This document shows, one piece after another, positions 7,117 to 15,226 of a DNA stretch of 37,132 nt (position 1 is its first letter; each line of letters opens with the position of its first letter). Source of the DNA: Bacillota bacterium (GTDB lineage: Bacteria > Bacillota > Bacilli > Alicyclobacillales > SLC66); assembly GCA_021846285.1 (NCBI GenBank), contig JAJZCB010000031.1:1-37132 (forward strand). The letters are read 5' to 3'. A program made the position numbers and the translations under genes. The notes under the pieces were generated by a model. The model ran no database searches. It was given only the letters and a program-made list of their open reading frames with translations, and was not told the DNA's origin.

Positions 7117-9720
7117 TCAGAGAACTCGTCCGGTTGACGTATCGTAGATGGCCATCTCGGACACCCCTGATATTGCGCCAATCTCCGCGACCGACCAAAT
7201 GATGTCCATACCGTTTTCCGCGCTGGGAGCCGTGCTCACATACTTGACTCGATAAGACAGTCCTTTTATCGGATGATAAAATACGTCATCAATCGTGACC
7301 TCCTGGTTTCCTTTCTTGATCGCCAGTCCGATACTGCCTGGCTTGATGACGGGGATTGCATTCTCATCAAGCGTTGCCGCAACCTCATCGGATGAAATAA
7401 GGTGATCTTGAGGGGAAACCAGACTGTCGCGCCAGAATGTTTCGACGATCAACCGAACCCCAGGCGGGAACGCACCTGCATCGTCTGCGTCTAAGATATC
7501 CAGAGCTTGTTTCAGGACCGCTTGCAGAGTGGACGTCTCTGCAAGTCGGCCGGACAGGCGCAAGCTGCCATACGTTTGATCGAAGAGCGACAGAAACTTA
7601 CTCCCCGCTGAAATGCCAGGACGTTCATTTCTGTGCCGATCAGCGCCGAACCCAATATCCCGCCGTTCGAATGGAATGGTCATGAGGTAGCCCTCATACA
7701 GCAGACCGGCGATGACTTCGAGATTGACGCCGGTGGCGAGGAGAATAGGGTGTGTGAGAATAACCCCAGACGAAAAATAATAGCGAGTAAACAGATGCTG
7801 CCTGAAATAGATGTTGGCATTCGCGGGCAGAGGGTAGGTCGTCGCAGTCTCCGTGCGACCTCTCCTCTCTTTGAATCCAGACACGGAGTCCTGCAATTGT
7901 ACATTACATTCAATGACGAGCAGTTCACCGTACCGACTACTGCTGTAGATGTTTCCTTCCGACAAGTTGGGGTATATCTTGGTCGGGATTGTGGCAGGAG
8001 TGGTTGTATACCGCTTCTCACGCCGTACTGCGACCAGTCGTTTTGTCATGTCCACCTTGGTCACCCGATACGCGGTGGTTGCATAGTAGTACACCGCGCC
8101 GGGGTATGCTTCCCGCAATACTTGTCCATAAGAAAGGGAACCCAATCTCCTCATATCGGGCCCGTGGGGAAGCTCCACTTGAAACTGACTTTCGACGTCC
8201 CGCAAGAGAAAGACGATGTTGGGGCGATCGCCGCCTTGCTGTTTCAATGTGTGATAGTCCACCGGGATTTCTCCTGTTCTCTCCCGTCTGCACATTTCGC
8301 GAAATCCGATCGGCCACGCTACGGTAGTACTTAAAGAAATCTCATCTTCGCTGACTTCGAACCCGAGCTGATCGTGTTCTCCGCCGACTCTTGCCAAACA
8401 CAGGGCATGGATGTACTGCAACTGACCATTCTCCAGGTACAATGCACTTTCTGACAGCGGGCGTTCGAATAACAGTTCGGGCGTGCGAAACACCAGGTCG
8501 TCCAGCAAACTGCCCGCATTGACCACGAAGACAGAACCAGGCCGTTGACGTCCAATTCGCCCGATCCGTTGCAAGAAACTGGTGCTGGAATAGGGGACCC
8601 CCAGCAGAACGCCCGCATCGAGTCCGGGTATGTCCAAACCCAACTCCAGCGCGCTCGTGCTAATGACTCCCTTGAGGTTGCCGTGTGTCAATCGGTCTTG
8701 AATGACCTTTCGATCGTACTCTTCATATCCCGCGCGGTAGGGCAAGATATCCAATGTTGTCAATAACGTGCGAATCTGAGGATCGTATTCATCACCATCG
8801 TCGGATTGACCCTCTCTGGCGAGGATGGTGGCGATGTGTTCCGTCTGCTTTCGGCTGTCCGTAAAGGCAATGAAGCGATTGAATCTTTGCGAGACAGCCA
8901 ACAACATATGCGCTATGGCGGTGAGAAAATCGCTCGTGGATGGAGGGGAGATCAGTTGGATCTCCATCTCGTGCCTGGGAGAAGAGTCTGATGAACTATC
9001 GATCACGGTGAATTCAACGCCGAATAACTCCGTCAGGTGTCGGTGGGCATCGTTCATGGTCGCAGAGGCACAAACATATCGATAACTTCCACCAAGTTGA
9101 TCGTTGAGATGGTGCAACCGGCGAAACAGAAAGGCGGAATTCGAGCCAAATACTCCCGTGTAGGTGTGCACTTCATCGACAACAATCATCTTTATGGCGC
9201 GAATGAATTTTGCTATCTTCGGTTCACCGACATTGGGCAGTAGCCAAGCGTGGACAACGTCAGGCGTCATCACCACGACGTTGCATTGCGTCAAGATGCG
9301 AATCCGCTCGTCTTTGCTTTTGACATCGCCGTCAATTCTGCCGACGAGAGCCTTGAGGCCGGAATCCTCAAGGGCGCTCTGCCACCGCTCCTCTTGTTCA
9401 TAGCCCAAAGCTTTCATTGGGTAAAGGGCGAGGACTTTGGATTGGGGAGAGTTCGCCAGCAAGTCAACAGCGCCCGCGAGAAAGGGGAGCGTCTTACCGG
9501 AGGATGTACCCGTCGTCATACAGGACTGTTCACCACGACAAAATGCATCCATCGCCTCCCGTTGATGACGGTAGATTCCCGATGGATAATTTCGCCTAAG
9601 GTATTCTATAGCAACACGATGTAAGGGCAAGTCATCCAATGACGCGAATTGTCCTGACCTTCCAGGCATCTTATGTCTATACGCGATGTTCCACCCATTT
9701 TGTCTCCAAAATTCCTCCAT
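7117..9720 (-). CDS. MrfA/YprA-like superfamily 2 DEAD/DEAH helicase
   Basis: An 867-residue DNA helicase. It shows a Q-like YRHQREAMDAFCRG, Walker A TGTSSGKT, motif Ib-region YPMKALGYEQ, Walker B VVDEVHTYTGVFGSN (DEVH, with the YxGVFGS stretch typical of YprA/MrfA and Hrq1), motif III CASATM, motif V STSALELGLDIPGLD and motif VI QRIGRIGRQRPGS. The C-terminal part aligns in order with the MrfA C-terminal domain, but the four-cysteine zinc cluster of MrfA/Hrq1 (CPCxxGCPSC-type) is absent. The start is ATG at 9720, preceded by a strong GGGGAGGT; the frame stays open to 10104 with a Cys-rich extension. MrfA repairs crosslinks, whereas relatives serve in DISARM-type defence. The neighbours (Mrr, TA, integrase scraps) suggest a defence setting. 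Confidence 0.85.
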   Translation of the reverse strand: MEEFWRQNGWNIAYRHKMPGRSGQFASLDDLPLHRVAIEYLRRNYPSGIYRHQREAMDAFCRGEQSCMTTGTSSGKTLPFLAGAVDLLANSPQSKVLALYPMKALGYEQEERWQSALEDSGLKALVGRIDGDVKSKDERIRILTQCNVVVMTPDVVHAWLLPNVGEPKIAKFIRAIKMIVVDEVHTYTGVFGSNSAFLFRRLHHLNDQLGGSYRYVCASATMNDAHRHLTELFGVEFTVIDSSSDSSPRHEMEIQLISPPSTSDFLTAIAHMLLAVSQRFNRFIAFTDSRKQTEHIATILAREGQSDDGDEYDPQIRTLLTTLDILPYRAGYEEYDRKVIQDRLTHGNLKGVISTSALELGLDIPGLDAGVLLGVPYSSTSFLQRIGRIGRQRPGSVFVVNAGSLLDDLVFRTPELLFERPLSESALYLENGQLQYIHALCLARVGGEHDQLGFEVSEDEISLSTTVAWPIGFREMCRRERTGEIPVDYHTLKQQGGDRPNIVFLLRDVESQFQVELPHGPDMRRLGSLSYGQVLREAYPGAVYYYATTAYRVTKVDMTKRLVAVRREKRYTTTPATIPTKIYPNLSEGNIYSSSRYGELLVIECNVQLQDSVSGFKERRGRTETATTYPLPANANIYFRQHLFTRYYFSSGVILTHPILLATGVNLEVIAGLLYEGYLMTIPFERRDIGFGADRHRNERPGISAGSKFLSLFDQTYGSLRLSGRLAETSTLQAVLKQALDILDADDAGAFPPGVRLIVETFWRDSLVSPQDHLISSDEVAATLDENAIPVIKPGSIGLAIKKGNQEVTIDDVFYHPIKGLSYRVKYVSTAPSAENGMDIIWSVAEIGAISGVSEMAIYDTSTGRVL

Positions 9721-10104
9721 CCCAATACCTCCCCAACTCCACTCTCCTCCGAGGGGAATCTGTGATGCTCTGAGATGCATGCATAAGATTTTATTCGAGA
9801 GTGGGATGGATACTCCTTCCTGATTCGTGAATTCTCGCATGAAAACTTTCCTGAACGTAGGCGACATGACTGTCACAGGCCAGTCTGGACCGCACTCTGG
9901 CTGGAGTGAGTGGGCCTGAATGTACGCACATGAAAAACGGTGACAGGCATGCTTACACATGACGGGCAAGCCCAAATGCCGCAGTCGACATAAAGCCAAA
10001 CCGTTCACACAGGAATCCAGATGAGCGGCAAGAATATGTTTGTTGCACGGGCCCAACTCGTTCGTGCACCGTATGCTGTCGCTTTCTTTGGCTGTATAAT
10101 GGAC
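9721..10104 (-). other. Cys-rich in-frame extension upstream of the helicase
   Basis: The helicase frame continues upstream without a stop to TGA at 10105-10107, inside the 52-bp repeat. The region has a high density of Cys and His (KHACHRFSCAYIQ; CNKHILAAHLDSCVNGLALC; RCTNE), which could be a zinc finger or the end of a lost upstream gene. No start with a Shine-Dalgarno site exists beyond TTG at 10056; ATG at 9840 has AGGAAAG before it and is a possible alternative start. Whether it is translated with the helicase is undecided. Confidence 0.35.
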
Positions 10105-10120
10105 TCAGGCGAGCACTGAG
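10069..10120 (+). repeat. 52-bp promoter repeat, copy A
   Basis: It begins CCGTATGCTG and ends GTATAATGGACTCAGGCGAG plus CACTGAG. A second copy with the same length and spacing lies at 17491-17542; only about a dozen bases in the middle differ. It contains a consensus TATAAT (10095-10100) and is followed here by AGGTGAT and a short antitoxin-like reading frame, so it is a promoter plus leader copied twice. Confidence 0.85.
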
Positions 10121-10132
10121 AGGTGATGAATG

Positions 10133-10237
10133 ATGGATATTATCTGCTCTTCCCATGACTTGATGGAGCGAATTGAAAAGCTGACGAAGGACGACTCCGT
10201 GTGTCAAGTGTTCATTCCGGGCAAGGGACAGTCGTGA
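10133..10237 (+). pseudogene. N-terminal fragment of an antitoxin-like gene
   Basis: A 34-codon frame beginning MDIICSSHDLMERIEKLTKD and ending shortly after FIPGKGQ at TGA. It has a proper promoter (copy A of the 52-bp repeat) and an AGGTGA site six bases before the ATG. Small antitoxins often have this start (short helix, then a GKGE-type strand) and run about 80-90 residues, so the gene appears cut after the first third. The complementary C-terminal part probably survives at 17543-17680 behind the other copy of the same promoter. A tyrosine-recombinase scrap begins 13 bases downstream. Confidence 0.55.
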
Positions 10238-10249
10238 TATCCCTCACTA

Positions 10250-10340
10250 AAGCGTATCATGCGTCATAAGAATATTGCAATGGTCGAGAAATACGTCCAT
10301 CTATGGGGCAGGAAATGAAGTGGCTGAGCGACATGAGTAA
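10250..10340 (+). pseudogene. C-terminal fragment of a tyrosine recombinase
   Basis: The frame reads KRIMRHKNIAMVEKYVHLWG, matching the conserved LGH-x-x-I-x-M-T-x-x-Y-x-H-L end of integrases with the catalytic Tyr in EKYVHL. After HLW a frameshift is needed to continue into GNEVAERHE and TAA at 10338. The N-terminal and central catalytic parts are missing. It is a remnant of an integrated element, possibly related to the fragment at 59-534. Confidence 0.7.
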
Positions 10341-10465
10341 TTTTCGCCAATGGCCCAACGTAAACTGGCGCCATCTCGGTCTATCAAGGGTAGGGAAAAA
10401 ATGAAAAAACATGATCATGAACGAACCTCGACCGCCTGGACAAACGACCGAGCGGTTTTCTCTTA

Positions 10466-10921
10466 CTATTCTTTTTCGATCTCAACCCCAATCACGCGAA
10501 GAAATCGTTCTGGCGTTATGTACTCAATCCCTTCGTACACGTGCCGGTCATTGTCCTTCGGCGGAAAATGCCTGACATTGCTCGAAACCAAATAATTCGC
10601 TTGAATCCATTTGGCTGACGCCCAAATGGGGGCATCATTTTCATCGCTAAGATTTGGCCAACCCGCGTCAAGTGGGGGTTTTGGATCTGCGACGAGGAAG
10701 TATGCGGACATCTGCTCCATCATCATATTGCTTAACCTGGCGCATAGCGCATAGTTCCCTCGCTTCTCGTCGAACCATTGCCACATCAACACCCGGTACA
10801 GTTCGCCAATAATCCAAGGGGACCAATAGGGAACGAATAGGTTCTCTCGTGCAGCCTGCACCAACCGCCTGCGCGTGGATGGAGGAACCAGCACACTGGT
10901 GTCACATACTGCTTTAATCAT
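10466..10921 (-). CDS. PIN-domain toxin (VapC-like)
   Basis: A 151-residue PIN ribonuclease fold: first acidic residue in AVCDTSVLVP, second in IIGELYRVL, third and fourth in SDENDAPIWASAKW, followed by the SSNVRHFP strand. These four acidic positions coordinate the metal in VapC-type RNases that cut tRNA, rRNA or mRNA. The start ATG overlaps the stop of the upstream HTH protein by four bases, the usual coupling of antitoxin and toxin. The gene is complete. This PIN subgroup, paired with a MerR/excisionase-type HTH partner, differs from canonical VapBC with AbrB or RHH antitoxins. Confidence 0.85.
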   Translation of the reverse strand: MIKAVCDTSVLVPPSTRRRLVQAARENLFVPYWSPWIIGELYRVLMWQWFDEKRGNYALCARLSNMMMEQMSAYFLVADPKPPLDAGWPNLSDENDAPIWASAKWIQANYLVSSNVRHFPPKDNDRHVYEGIEYITPERFLRVIGVEIEKE

Positions 10922-11325
10922 GTAGACTCTCGCCAGGGAAGTTTGCCTTTTCGATCGGCTTCCAGTTCATCCATCTCTGCATGCGTCATTTCTCGTCCGA
11001 ATGCACCCAATTTGTCCCATGCCCGTTCTGACCTTTGAATCGCAAGGAGTTCTGAATCCGTAGATTGAAGCAGACTTTCTACGGAGGACCGTTCTATTTG
11101 CATCCGACCTTGCTCTCCGCCCGGTCTGCGGTAACGGAGTTTCCCTTCGCGAGCCCACCTCTTCACGGTGTTGATGGAGCCGACTTGAAGAAGTCGGGCT
11201 GCTTCTCCCGTCGTGATCCATTCCGGTTTTGTCTCAACGACACGTCGCACCACACTCATTGGCTTGTGCACCTCCCCGTGAGTGTGAGTATATTCGTCAC
11301 CGTACTTTTCGTCAATACCGTCCAT
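10918..11325 (-). CDS. Helix-turn-helix antitoxin partner of the PIN toxin
   Basis: A 135-residue DNA-binding protein with an excisionase/MerR-like HTH_17 domain: WITTGEAARLLQVGSINTVK, RWAREGKLRYRR and PGGEQGRMQIERSSVE. The C-terminal 50 residues are charged (LESELLAI-type helix, then REMTHAEMDELEADRKGK) and probably bind the toxin. The start is ATG at 11325 with GGGAGGT seven bases upstream; six more codons upstream lack such a site. It precedes the PIN gene with a 4-base ATGA overlap, so the pair forms one operon, likely self-repressed. It is divergent from the mrr pseudogene at 11401. Confidence 0.8.
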   Translation of the reverse strand: MDGIDEKYGDEYTHTHGEVHKPMSVVRRVVETKPEWITTGEAARLLQVGSINTVKRWAREGKLRYRRPGGEQGRMQIERSSVESLLQSTDSELLAIQRSERAWDKLGAFGREMTHAEMDELEADRKGKLPWREST

Positions 11326-11400
11326 TTCATTACCTCCCATCATTCATATATATCCGACCGCTATCGCATTCATACATCATCTAGAGAAGTTGTGAGAATC

Positions 11401-12075
11401 ATGAATATTCCTGATCATATAGCCGGAATTCCACACGGCACTGGTGGTCAGACCGAGTTAGCTTATAGACTGGCATGGGCTCGAACGTATTTGAAGAAAT
11501 ATGGTTTGTTGGAAACTCTGCACGCGGCGTTTGGGTGTTCACTCAGGATGGCGCAGGCACTACCCAAGTTGACCCGAATGACGTGGTATCTCGTGTTCGG
11601 GCGTTAGAGAGTGGCTCTGATTCTGTAGGGGAAACGTCCTCGGAGGCAGAGATACAAAATCAAGATGACCATGAGGCACATGATGACGAAGAATTGAATC
11701 TTGAGACCTCCTGGAAAGGGGAACTCATGGATGTTTTGTTGCAGATGGATGCCAGTGCTTTTGAACGTCTGGTCATTCGGATGTTACGAGAGTCTGGGTT
11801 TGATGATGTTAAAGTGACCGGCAAGAGCGGAGATGGTGGGATCGATGGCAAGGGGATTGTGAGGATCAATGGTATTTTGAGTTTTCATGCCATCGTACAG
11901 TGCAAACGCTATCGACCTGATCGATTAATCAATGCGTCGGACATTCGAGACTTTCGTGGCGCAATGACCGGTCGGACCGACAAAGGGATTTTCATAACGA
12001 TTACCGACGACTTTAAGTCACAACCCGGGAGCAACACGAGTTGCAGTCAGCAAATCAGTATGTTTATGTGCCTGA
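11401..12075 (+). pseudogene. mrr: Frameshifted and truncated Mrr-type restriction endonuclease
   Basis: Mrr cuts modified DNA. The N-terminal winged-helix part reads AYRLAWARTYLKKYGL up to about 11510, and the match then continues in the -1 frame as NSARGVWVFTQDG, which one lost A near 11512 explains. The PD-(D/E)xK core is present in the second frame: FERLVIRMLRESGFDDVKVT, GDGGIDGKG and VQCKRYRP (D...QxK). At about 12030 the frame changes again (PGATRVAVSK) and it stops at 12075, before the last conserved IDLIDG region. The 3' end abuts the convergent histidine-phosphatase gene. Two frame errors and a missing end make it inactive unless the sequence is wrong. Confidence 0.8.
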
Positions 12076-12621
12076 GAAGAATCCTCGCTCAACCGTCCAA
12101 GTATCCAGATCAACGACGGACAAGTCAGGAAAGCGAATGGATTTCCATTCGTCGACACGCAAGCGTCGTTTCAATATATGGCTAAAGAGAACCGTCAAGA
12201 TTCTCCCGTGAGAAACCATCGCCGCAGAACTTCCATTTGCCATGGTCACGATACGCTGCACGCCATGTACGATGCGTTTGGTCGCTTCGTCCCAATCCTC
12301 GAATTCCGGGTCTCTGGCACCACCAAGATATTCTCCTACACGTCTGAGAAATTCGTATTCTGATTGTATGGCAGGAATGTGCAATTCACGGAGGTCATCC
12401 ATGCACATCGTAGGAATACCGGAAAACTCACTGATGATCTCCGCTGTGGCCATCGCTTTACTTTCGGGGCTGTGATAAATACGGGAGACGTCGCTCCATG
12501 ATTCCTTCAAAGCGAGTTCTTTTGTTGCATCGATCCCCTCCATCGATATACGCCACTCCGAAGGCGGGATGCTGAAATCGACCGTCACTTGAGCGTGGCG
12601 GACGACAAACAACTTCGCCAC
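12064..12621 (-). CDS. Histidine phosphatase superfamily (phosphoglycerate-mutase-like) protein
   Basis: A 185-residue phosphatase with the catalytic RH motif at the start (KLFVVRHAQVTVD, RHA in place of the usual RHG), an S-P-E-S-K-A-M-A-T-A helix, the acid/base region DDLRELHIPAI and the second catalytic His in AAMVSHGRILTVL. The substrate is unknown. The start is GTG at 12621 with GGGAGGTG at normal distance. It lies 15 bases after galE on the same strand and is probably co-transcribed. A degenerate partial copy, with 170 bases deleted, lies at 22657-22815. Confidence 0.85.
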   Translation of the reverse strand: MAKLFVVRHAQVTVDFSIPPSEWRISMEGIDATKELALKESWSDVSRIYHSPESKAMATAEIISEFSGIPTMCMDDLRELHIPAIQSEYEFLRRVGEYLGGARDPEFEDWDEATKRIVHGVQRIVTMANGSSAAMVSHGRILTVLFSHILKRRLRVDEWKSIRFPDLSVVDLDTWTVERGFFSGT

Positions 12622-12636
12622 AGCAACACCTCCCTA

Positions 12637-13650
12637 TCAACCATCATACCCGTGTGGATTGTGCAACTGCCAGCGCCAGGCGTCCTCACACATCTCGTCA
12701 AGCCCGTGTGTGGCGCGCCAGTTCAGGACACCTTCGGCCTTGGTCGGATCGGCATAGCTGACCGCGACATCGCCCGCACGTCGGGCGGTCACTCGTACGG
12801 GGATCTTGATGCCTGATGCCTTCTCGAAGGCTCCGATCACATCGAATACACTGTACCCAACTCCCGTTCCCAGGTTGAATGCGTCGATTCCCACGCCTCG
12901 CAGCACCCATTCAAGCGCCTGCAGATGTCCTGCGGCCAGATCCATGACGTGGATGTAATCGCGCACTCCCGTGCCATCCTGTGTCGGGTAATCCTGTCCG
13001 TAGACGGATAACTCCTTCCGCTTTCCAATCGCGACCTGCGTGATGTAGGGCATCAGATTCTGGGGAGTTCCACTGGGATCCTCGCCCATTTTACCACTCT
13101 TGTGCGCGCCGACGGGATTGAAATAACGAAGCAGCGCAATGTTCCACCGCTCATCAGAGCGATATAGGTCGGCAAGAATGTCTTCGATCATCGCCTTCGT
13201 TCTTCCGTAAGGATTTACTGGCTGCTTCTCCAGATCCTCCACCAAGGGAACCCTTTCCTGGGCTCCATACACCGTGGCAGACGAGCTAAACACCAAGCGC
13301 CGTACATTGAATTCCTGCATCACCTCACAAAGGGTGAGTGTGCCGGTGAGATTCGTGTGGTAATATCGCAGCGGCTCACGCACGGACTCCCCGACCGCTT
13401 TGAGACCGGCGAAGTGAAGGACACCTTCGATGGCATGTTCTTGGAAAACACGTGTCACCGCCGACCGGTCCAGTAAATCGGCGAACGCGAAAGCCACCTG
13501 TTTTCCCGTTACGGCATGAATGCGATTGAGCACCTCGCGTTTGCTGTTCACGAGACTGTCGATGACGACGACCTCGTGCCCGGCTTCCAAAAGCTCGACA
13601 CACGTATGACTCCCAATATAACCGAGTCCGCCAGTCACCAATATAGCCAA
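12637..13650 (-). CDS. galE: UDP-glucose 4-epimerase
   Basis: A 337-residue extended SDR enzyme interconverting UDP-glucose and UDP-galactose for exopolysaccharide or galactose metabolism. It has the Rossmann motif LVTGGLGYIGSHTC, catalytic Ser/Thr in VFSSSATVYG, catalytic YGRTK (YxxxK), the GalE signatures LLRYFNPVGAHKSGKMGEDP and NLMPYITQVAIGKR, and VRDYIHVMDLA. Start: TTG at 13650 (MAILVTGG), preceded by GGGAGG-CGAAGGA. A longer frame to 13725 adds an N-terminus foreign to the family. Length equals typical GalE. The histidine phosphatase follows 15 bases downstream. Confidence 0.95.
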   Translation of the reverse strand: MAILVTGGLGYIGSHTCVELLEAGHEVVVIDSLVNSKREVLNRIHAVTGKQVAFAFADLLDRSAVTRVFQEHAIEGVLHFAGLKAVGESVREPLRYYHTNLTGTLTLCEVMQEFNVRRLVFSSSATVYGAQERVPLVEDLEKQPVNPYGRTKAMIEDILADLYRSDERWNIALLRYFNPVGAHKSGKMGEDPSGTPQNLMPYITQVAIGKRKELSVYGQDYPTQDGTGVRDYIHVMDLAAGHLQALEWVLRGVGIDAFNLGTGVGYSVFDVIGAFEKASGIKIPVRVTARRAGDVAVSYADPTKAEGVLNWRATHGLDEMCEDAWRWQLHNPHGYDG

Positions 13651-13752
13651 TTCCTTCGCCTCCCGTGTGTCAGTTACACCTAGCAACATCGTGAATCGTG
13701 ATGCTTCAAAAATAGCATACTCCAAGGAAGAGTCTTCCTGGAGGGGTGAGGC

Positions 13753-14463
13753 TCAAGACGGCAGCCGGTTCAGCTTCTCCGATGGCAGATCAAAATACTG
13801 TGCAAATCCTGCCGTGCCCAGGTTCGTCACCCGGATCGCTCGAGTGGCCGGTAAGCGCACGATCCAACCACGTGAGAAGAACAGTTCGGCAAGGGAAGCG
13901 CCAAGTACTCCAGCCACATGATATCTCCGTTCACTCCAGTCCAGACAGGGTTTTGCCAGCGCCCTTCGTCCGAGAGTTAACCCGGCTACGTCGATGCCAA
14001 GTGGCAAGAGGCCGACTCGACCCGCAGCGGTCACGGTAAACTCCTTTTCTCCCAAGACCAACCACTGTCTCTGCACCATGGTCTCCGCCACGGCAACGCC
14101 CACTTCTCCCGCTATATGATCGTAACACGTGCGCGCGCAGTGCAACGCTTTTGTTTGGTCGGATTGTCGCAGCGATCGCACCTTCACGGGGGGAGCGATC
14201 GTGATGAGCGATTCGAGCACGTGCGCCACCTCGGCGGAGGACAAACGAAAGTACCGATGACGGCCGCGAGATTGCACAGTGAGTAAACGGCCTTCCACCA
14301 ATTTGGCCAAATGCGTACTGGCCGTTTGCGGAGTAATTCGGGCCTGAAGGGCGAGTTCGCTGGCGAGCAGCGTTTGCCCGCCGAGGAGCGCGAGCAGCAT
14401 GGCGGACCGAGACGGATCCGCGATCAGAGCGGCCATTTCGGCGATGTTCGGCGTGGTGCTCAT
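13753..14463 (-). CDS. ArsR-family transcriptional regulator with C-terminal domain (paralogue 1)
   Basis: A 236-residue regulator. The ArsR winged helix covers residues 1-90: AALIADPSRSAMLLALLGG, the recognition helix TPQTASTHLAKLVEGRLL and the wing SRGRHRYFRLSS. A family-specific C-terminal half follows, beginning SLRQSDQTKALHCARTCYDH, which the paralogue at 15227 shares closely. No metal-binding Cys cluster like that of ArsR proper is seen, so it probably senses a small organic ligand. The start at 14463 has AAGGGG six bases upstream; ATG 14469 is an alternative. It is divergent from the flavin-reductase-like gene, which it probably controls. Confidence 0.85.
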   Translation of the reverse strand: MSTTPNIAEMAALIADPSRSAMLLALLGGQTLLASELALQARITPQTASTHLAKLVEGRLLTVQSRGRHRYFRLSSAEVAHVLESLITIAPPVKVRSLRQSDQTKALHCARTCYDHIAGEVGVAVAETMVQRQWLVLGEKEFTVTAAGRVGLLPLGIDVAGLTLGRRALAKPCLDWSERRYHVAGVLGASLAELFFSRGWIVRLPATRAIRVTNLGTAGFAQYFDLPSEKLNRLPS

Positions 14464-14590
14464 GGGCATCCCCTTCCCTGCAATCATAGTTCGATGATAG
14501 CCGAATGATCGGGGAGTTACAATAGAACAGTAGAACAGTCAGGCCAAGAGTCAGAGTCAGAGCAAGCACACTGGAAAGGGAGGCTGCATC

Positions 14591-15208
14591 ATGTCATCGG
14601 CAGTTCGCACACCGCGTACGCGCATCGTTAAGCCTAAAATTCTGTACTACGGTACACCGGTCGTACTCCTGACCACCGTCAACGAGGACGGAACGTCCAA
14701 TATCACGCCCATGTCGTCGGCGTGGGCCTTGGGCAATCGAGTGATTCTGGGACTCGGGGAAGGCGGAAAGGGTCTGGAGAATCTAAGACGTTGCGGGGAA
14801 TGCGTCATCAATCTTCCGGATCCCGCAATGTGGTCGCGGGTGGAGGCGCTGGCCCCGCTGACCGGAAAGAATCCCGTGCCCGAGGCGAAGGCGGATCAAT
14901 TTCGGTATGAAAAGAATAAGTTTGCGGCTTCGGGGCTGACTGCCCTTGTCGCAGAGCAGGGTAAGGCGGTGCGCATCGCAGAATGCCCCATTCAGATCGA
15001 AGGAAGGCTCGTAGACATTCGACTGACAGGGGATCCGGTCCGGTTTGCCATCGTAGAGGTGGAGGCGCTGACAGTGCATGCCCACGAGGGGATCGTGAGC
15101 CGAGAGCAACACATCGATCCCGCCAAGTGGAGCCCGCTCATTTATAATTTTCGTCACTACTTCGGCCTTGGAGCAGAGCTCGGGAAAACCTTTCGCGCCG
15201 AGGTGTAG
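14591..15208 (+). CDS. Flavin reductase-like (FMN-binding split-barrel) protein
   Basis: A 205-residue protein of the flavin_Reduct/DIM6-NtaB family, which binds FMN and reduces it or uses it in an oxidoreductase reaction. Features: KILYYGTPVVLLTTVNEDGT strand pair, SNITPMSSAWALG FMN-loop, VILGLGEGGKGLENLRRCGE, CVINLPDP, then ECPIQIEG and EVEALTVHAHEGI. The start is ATG at 14591 with GGGAGG seven bases before it. The gene lies between two paralogous ArsR regulators, divergent from the first; the intergenic strip has a TACAAT -10 at 14518-14523. The physiological substrate is unknown. Confidence 0.85.
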   Translation: MSSAVRTPRTRIVKPKILYYGTPVVLLTTVNEDGTSNITPMSSAWALGNRVILGLGEGGKGLENLRRCGECVINLPDPAMWSRVEALAPLTGKNPVPEAKADQFRYEKNKFAASGLTALVAEQGKAVRIAECPIQIEGRLVDIRLTGDPVRFAIVEVEALTVHAHEGIVSREQHIDPAKWSPLIYNFRHYFGLGAELGKTFRAEV

Positions 15209-15226
15209 AAGAGTATCCACAGCAAG

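Noticed and set aside
6753-7198. Overlapping short frames on both strands near 7 kb
   Set aside because: Neither strand shows a start site or recognisable protein features, apart from the short scrap ending at 6863.
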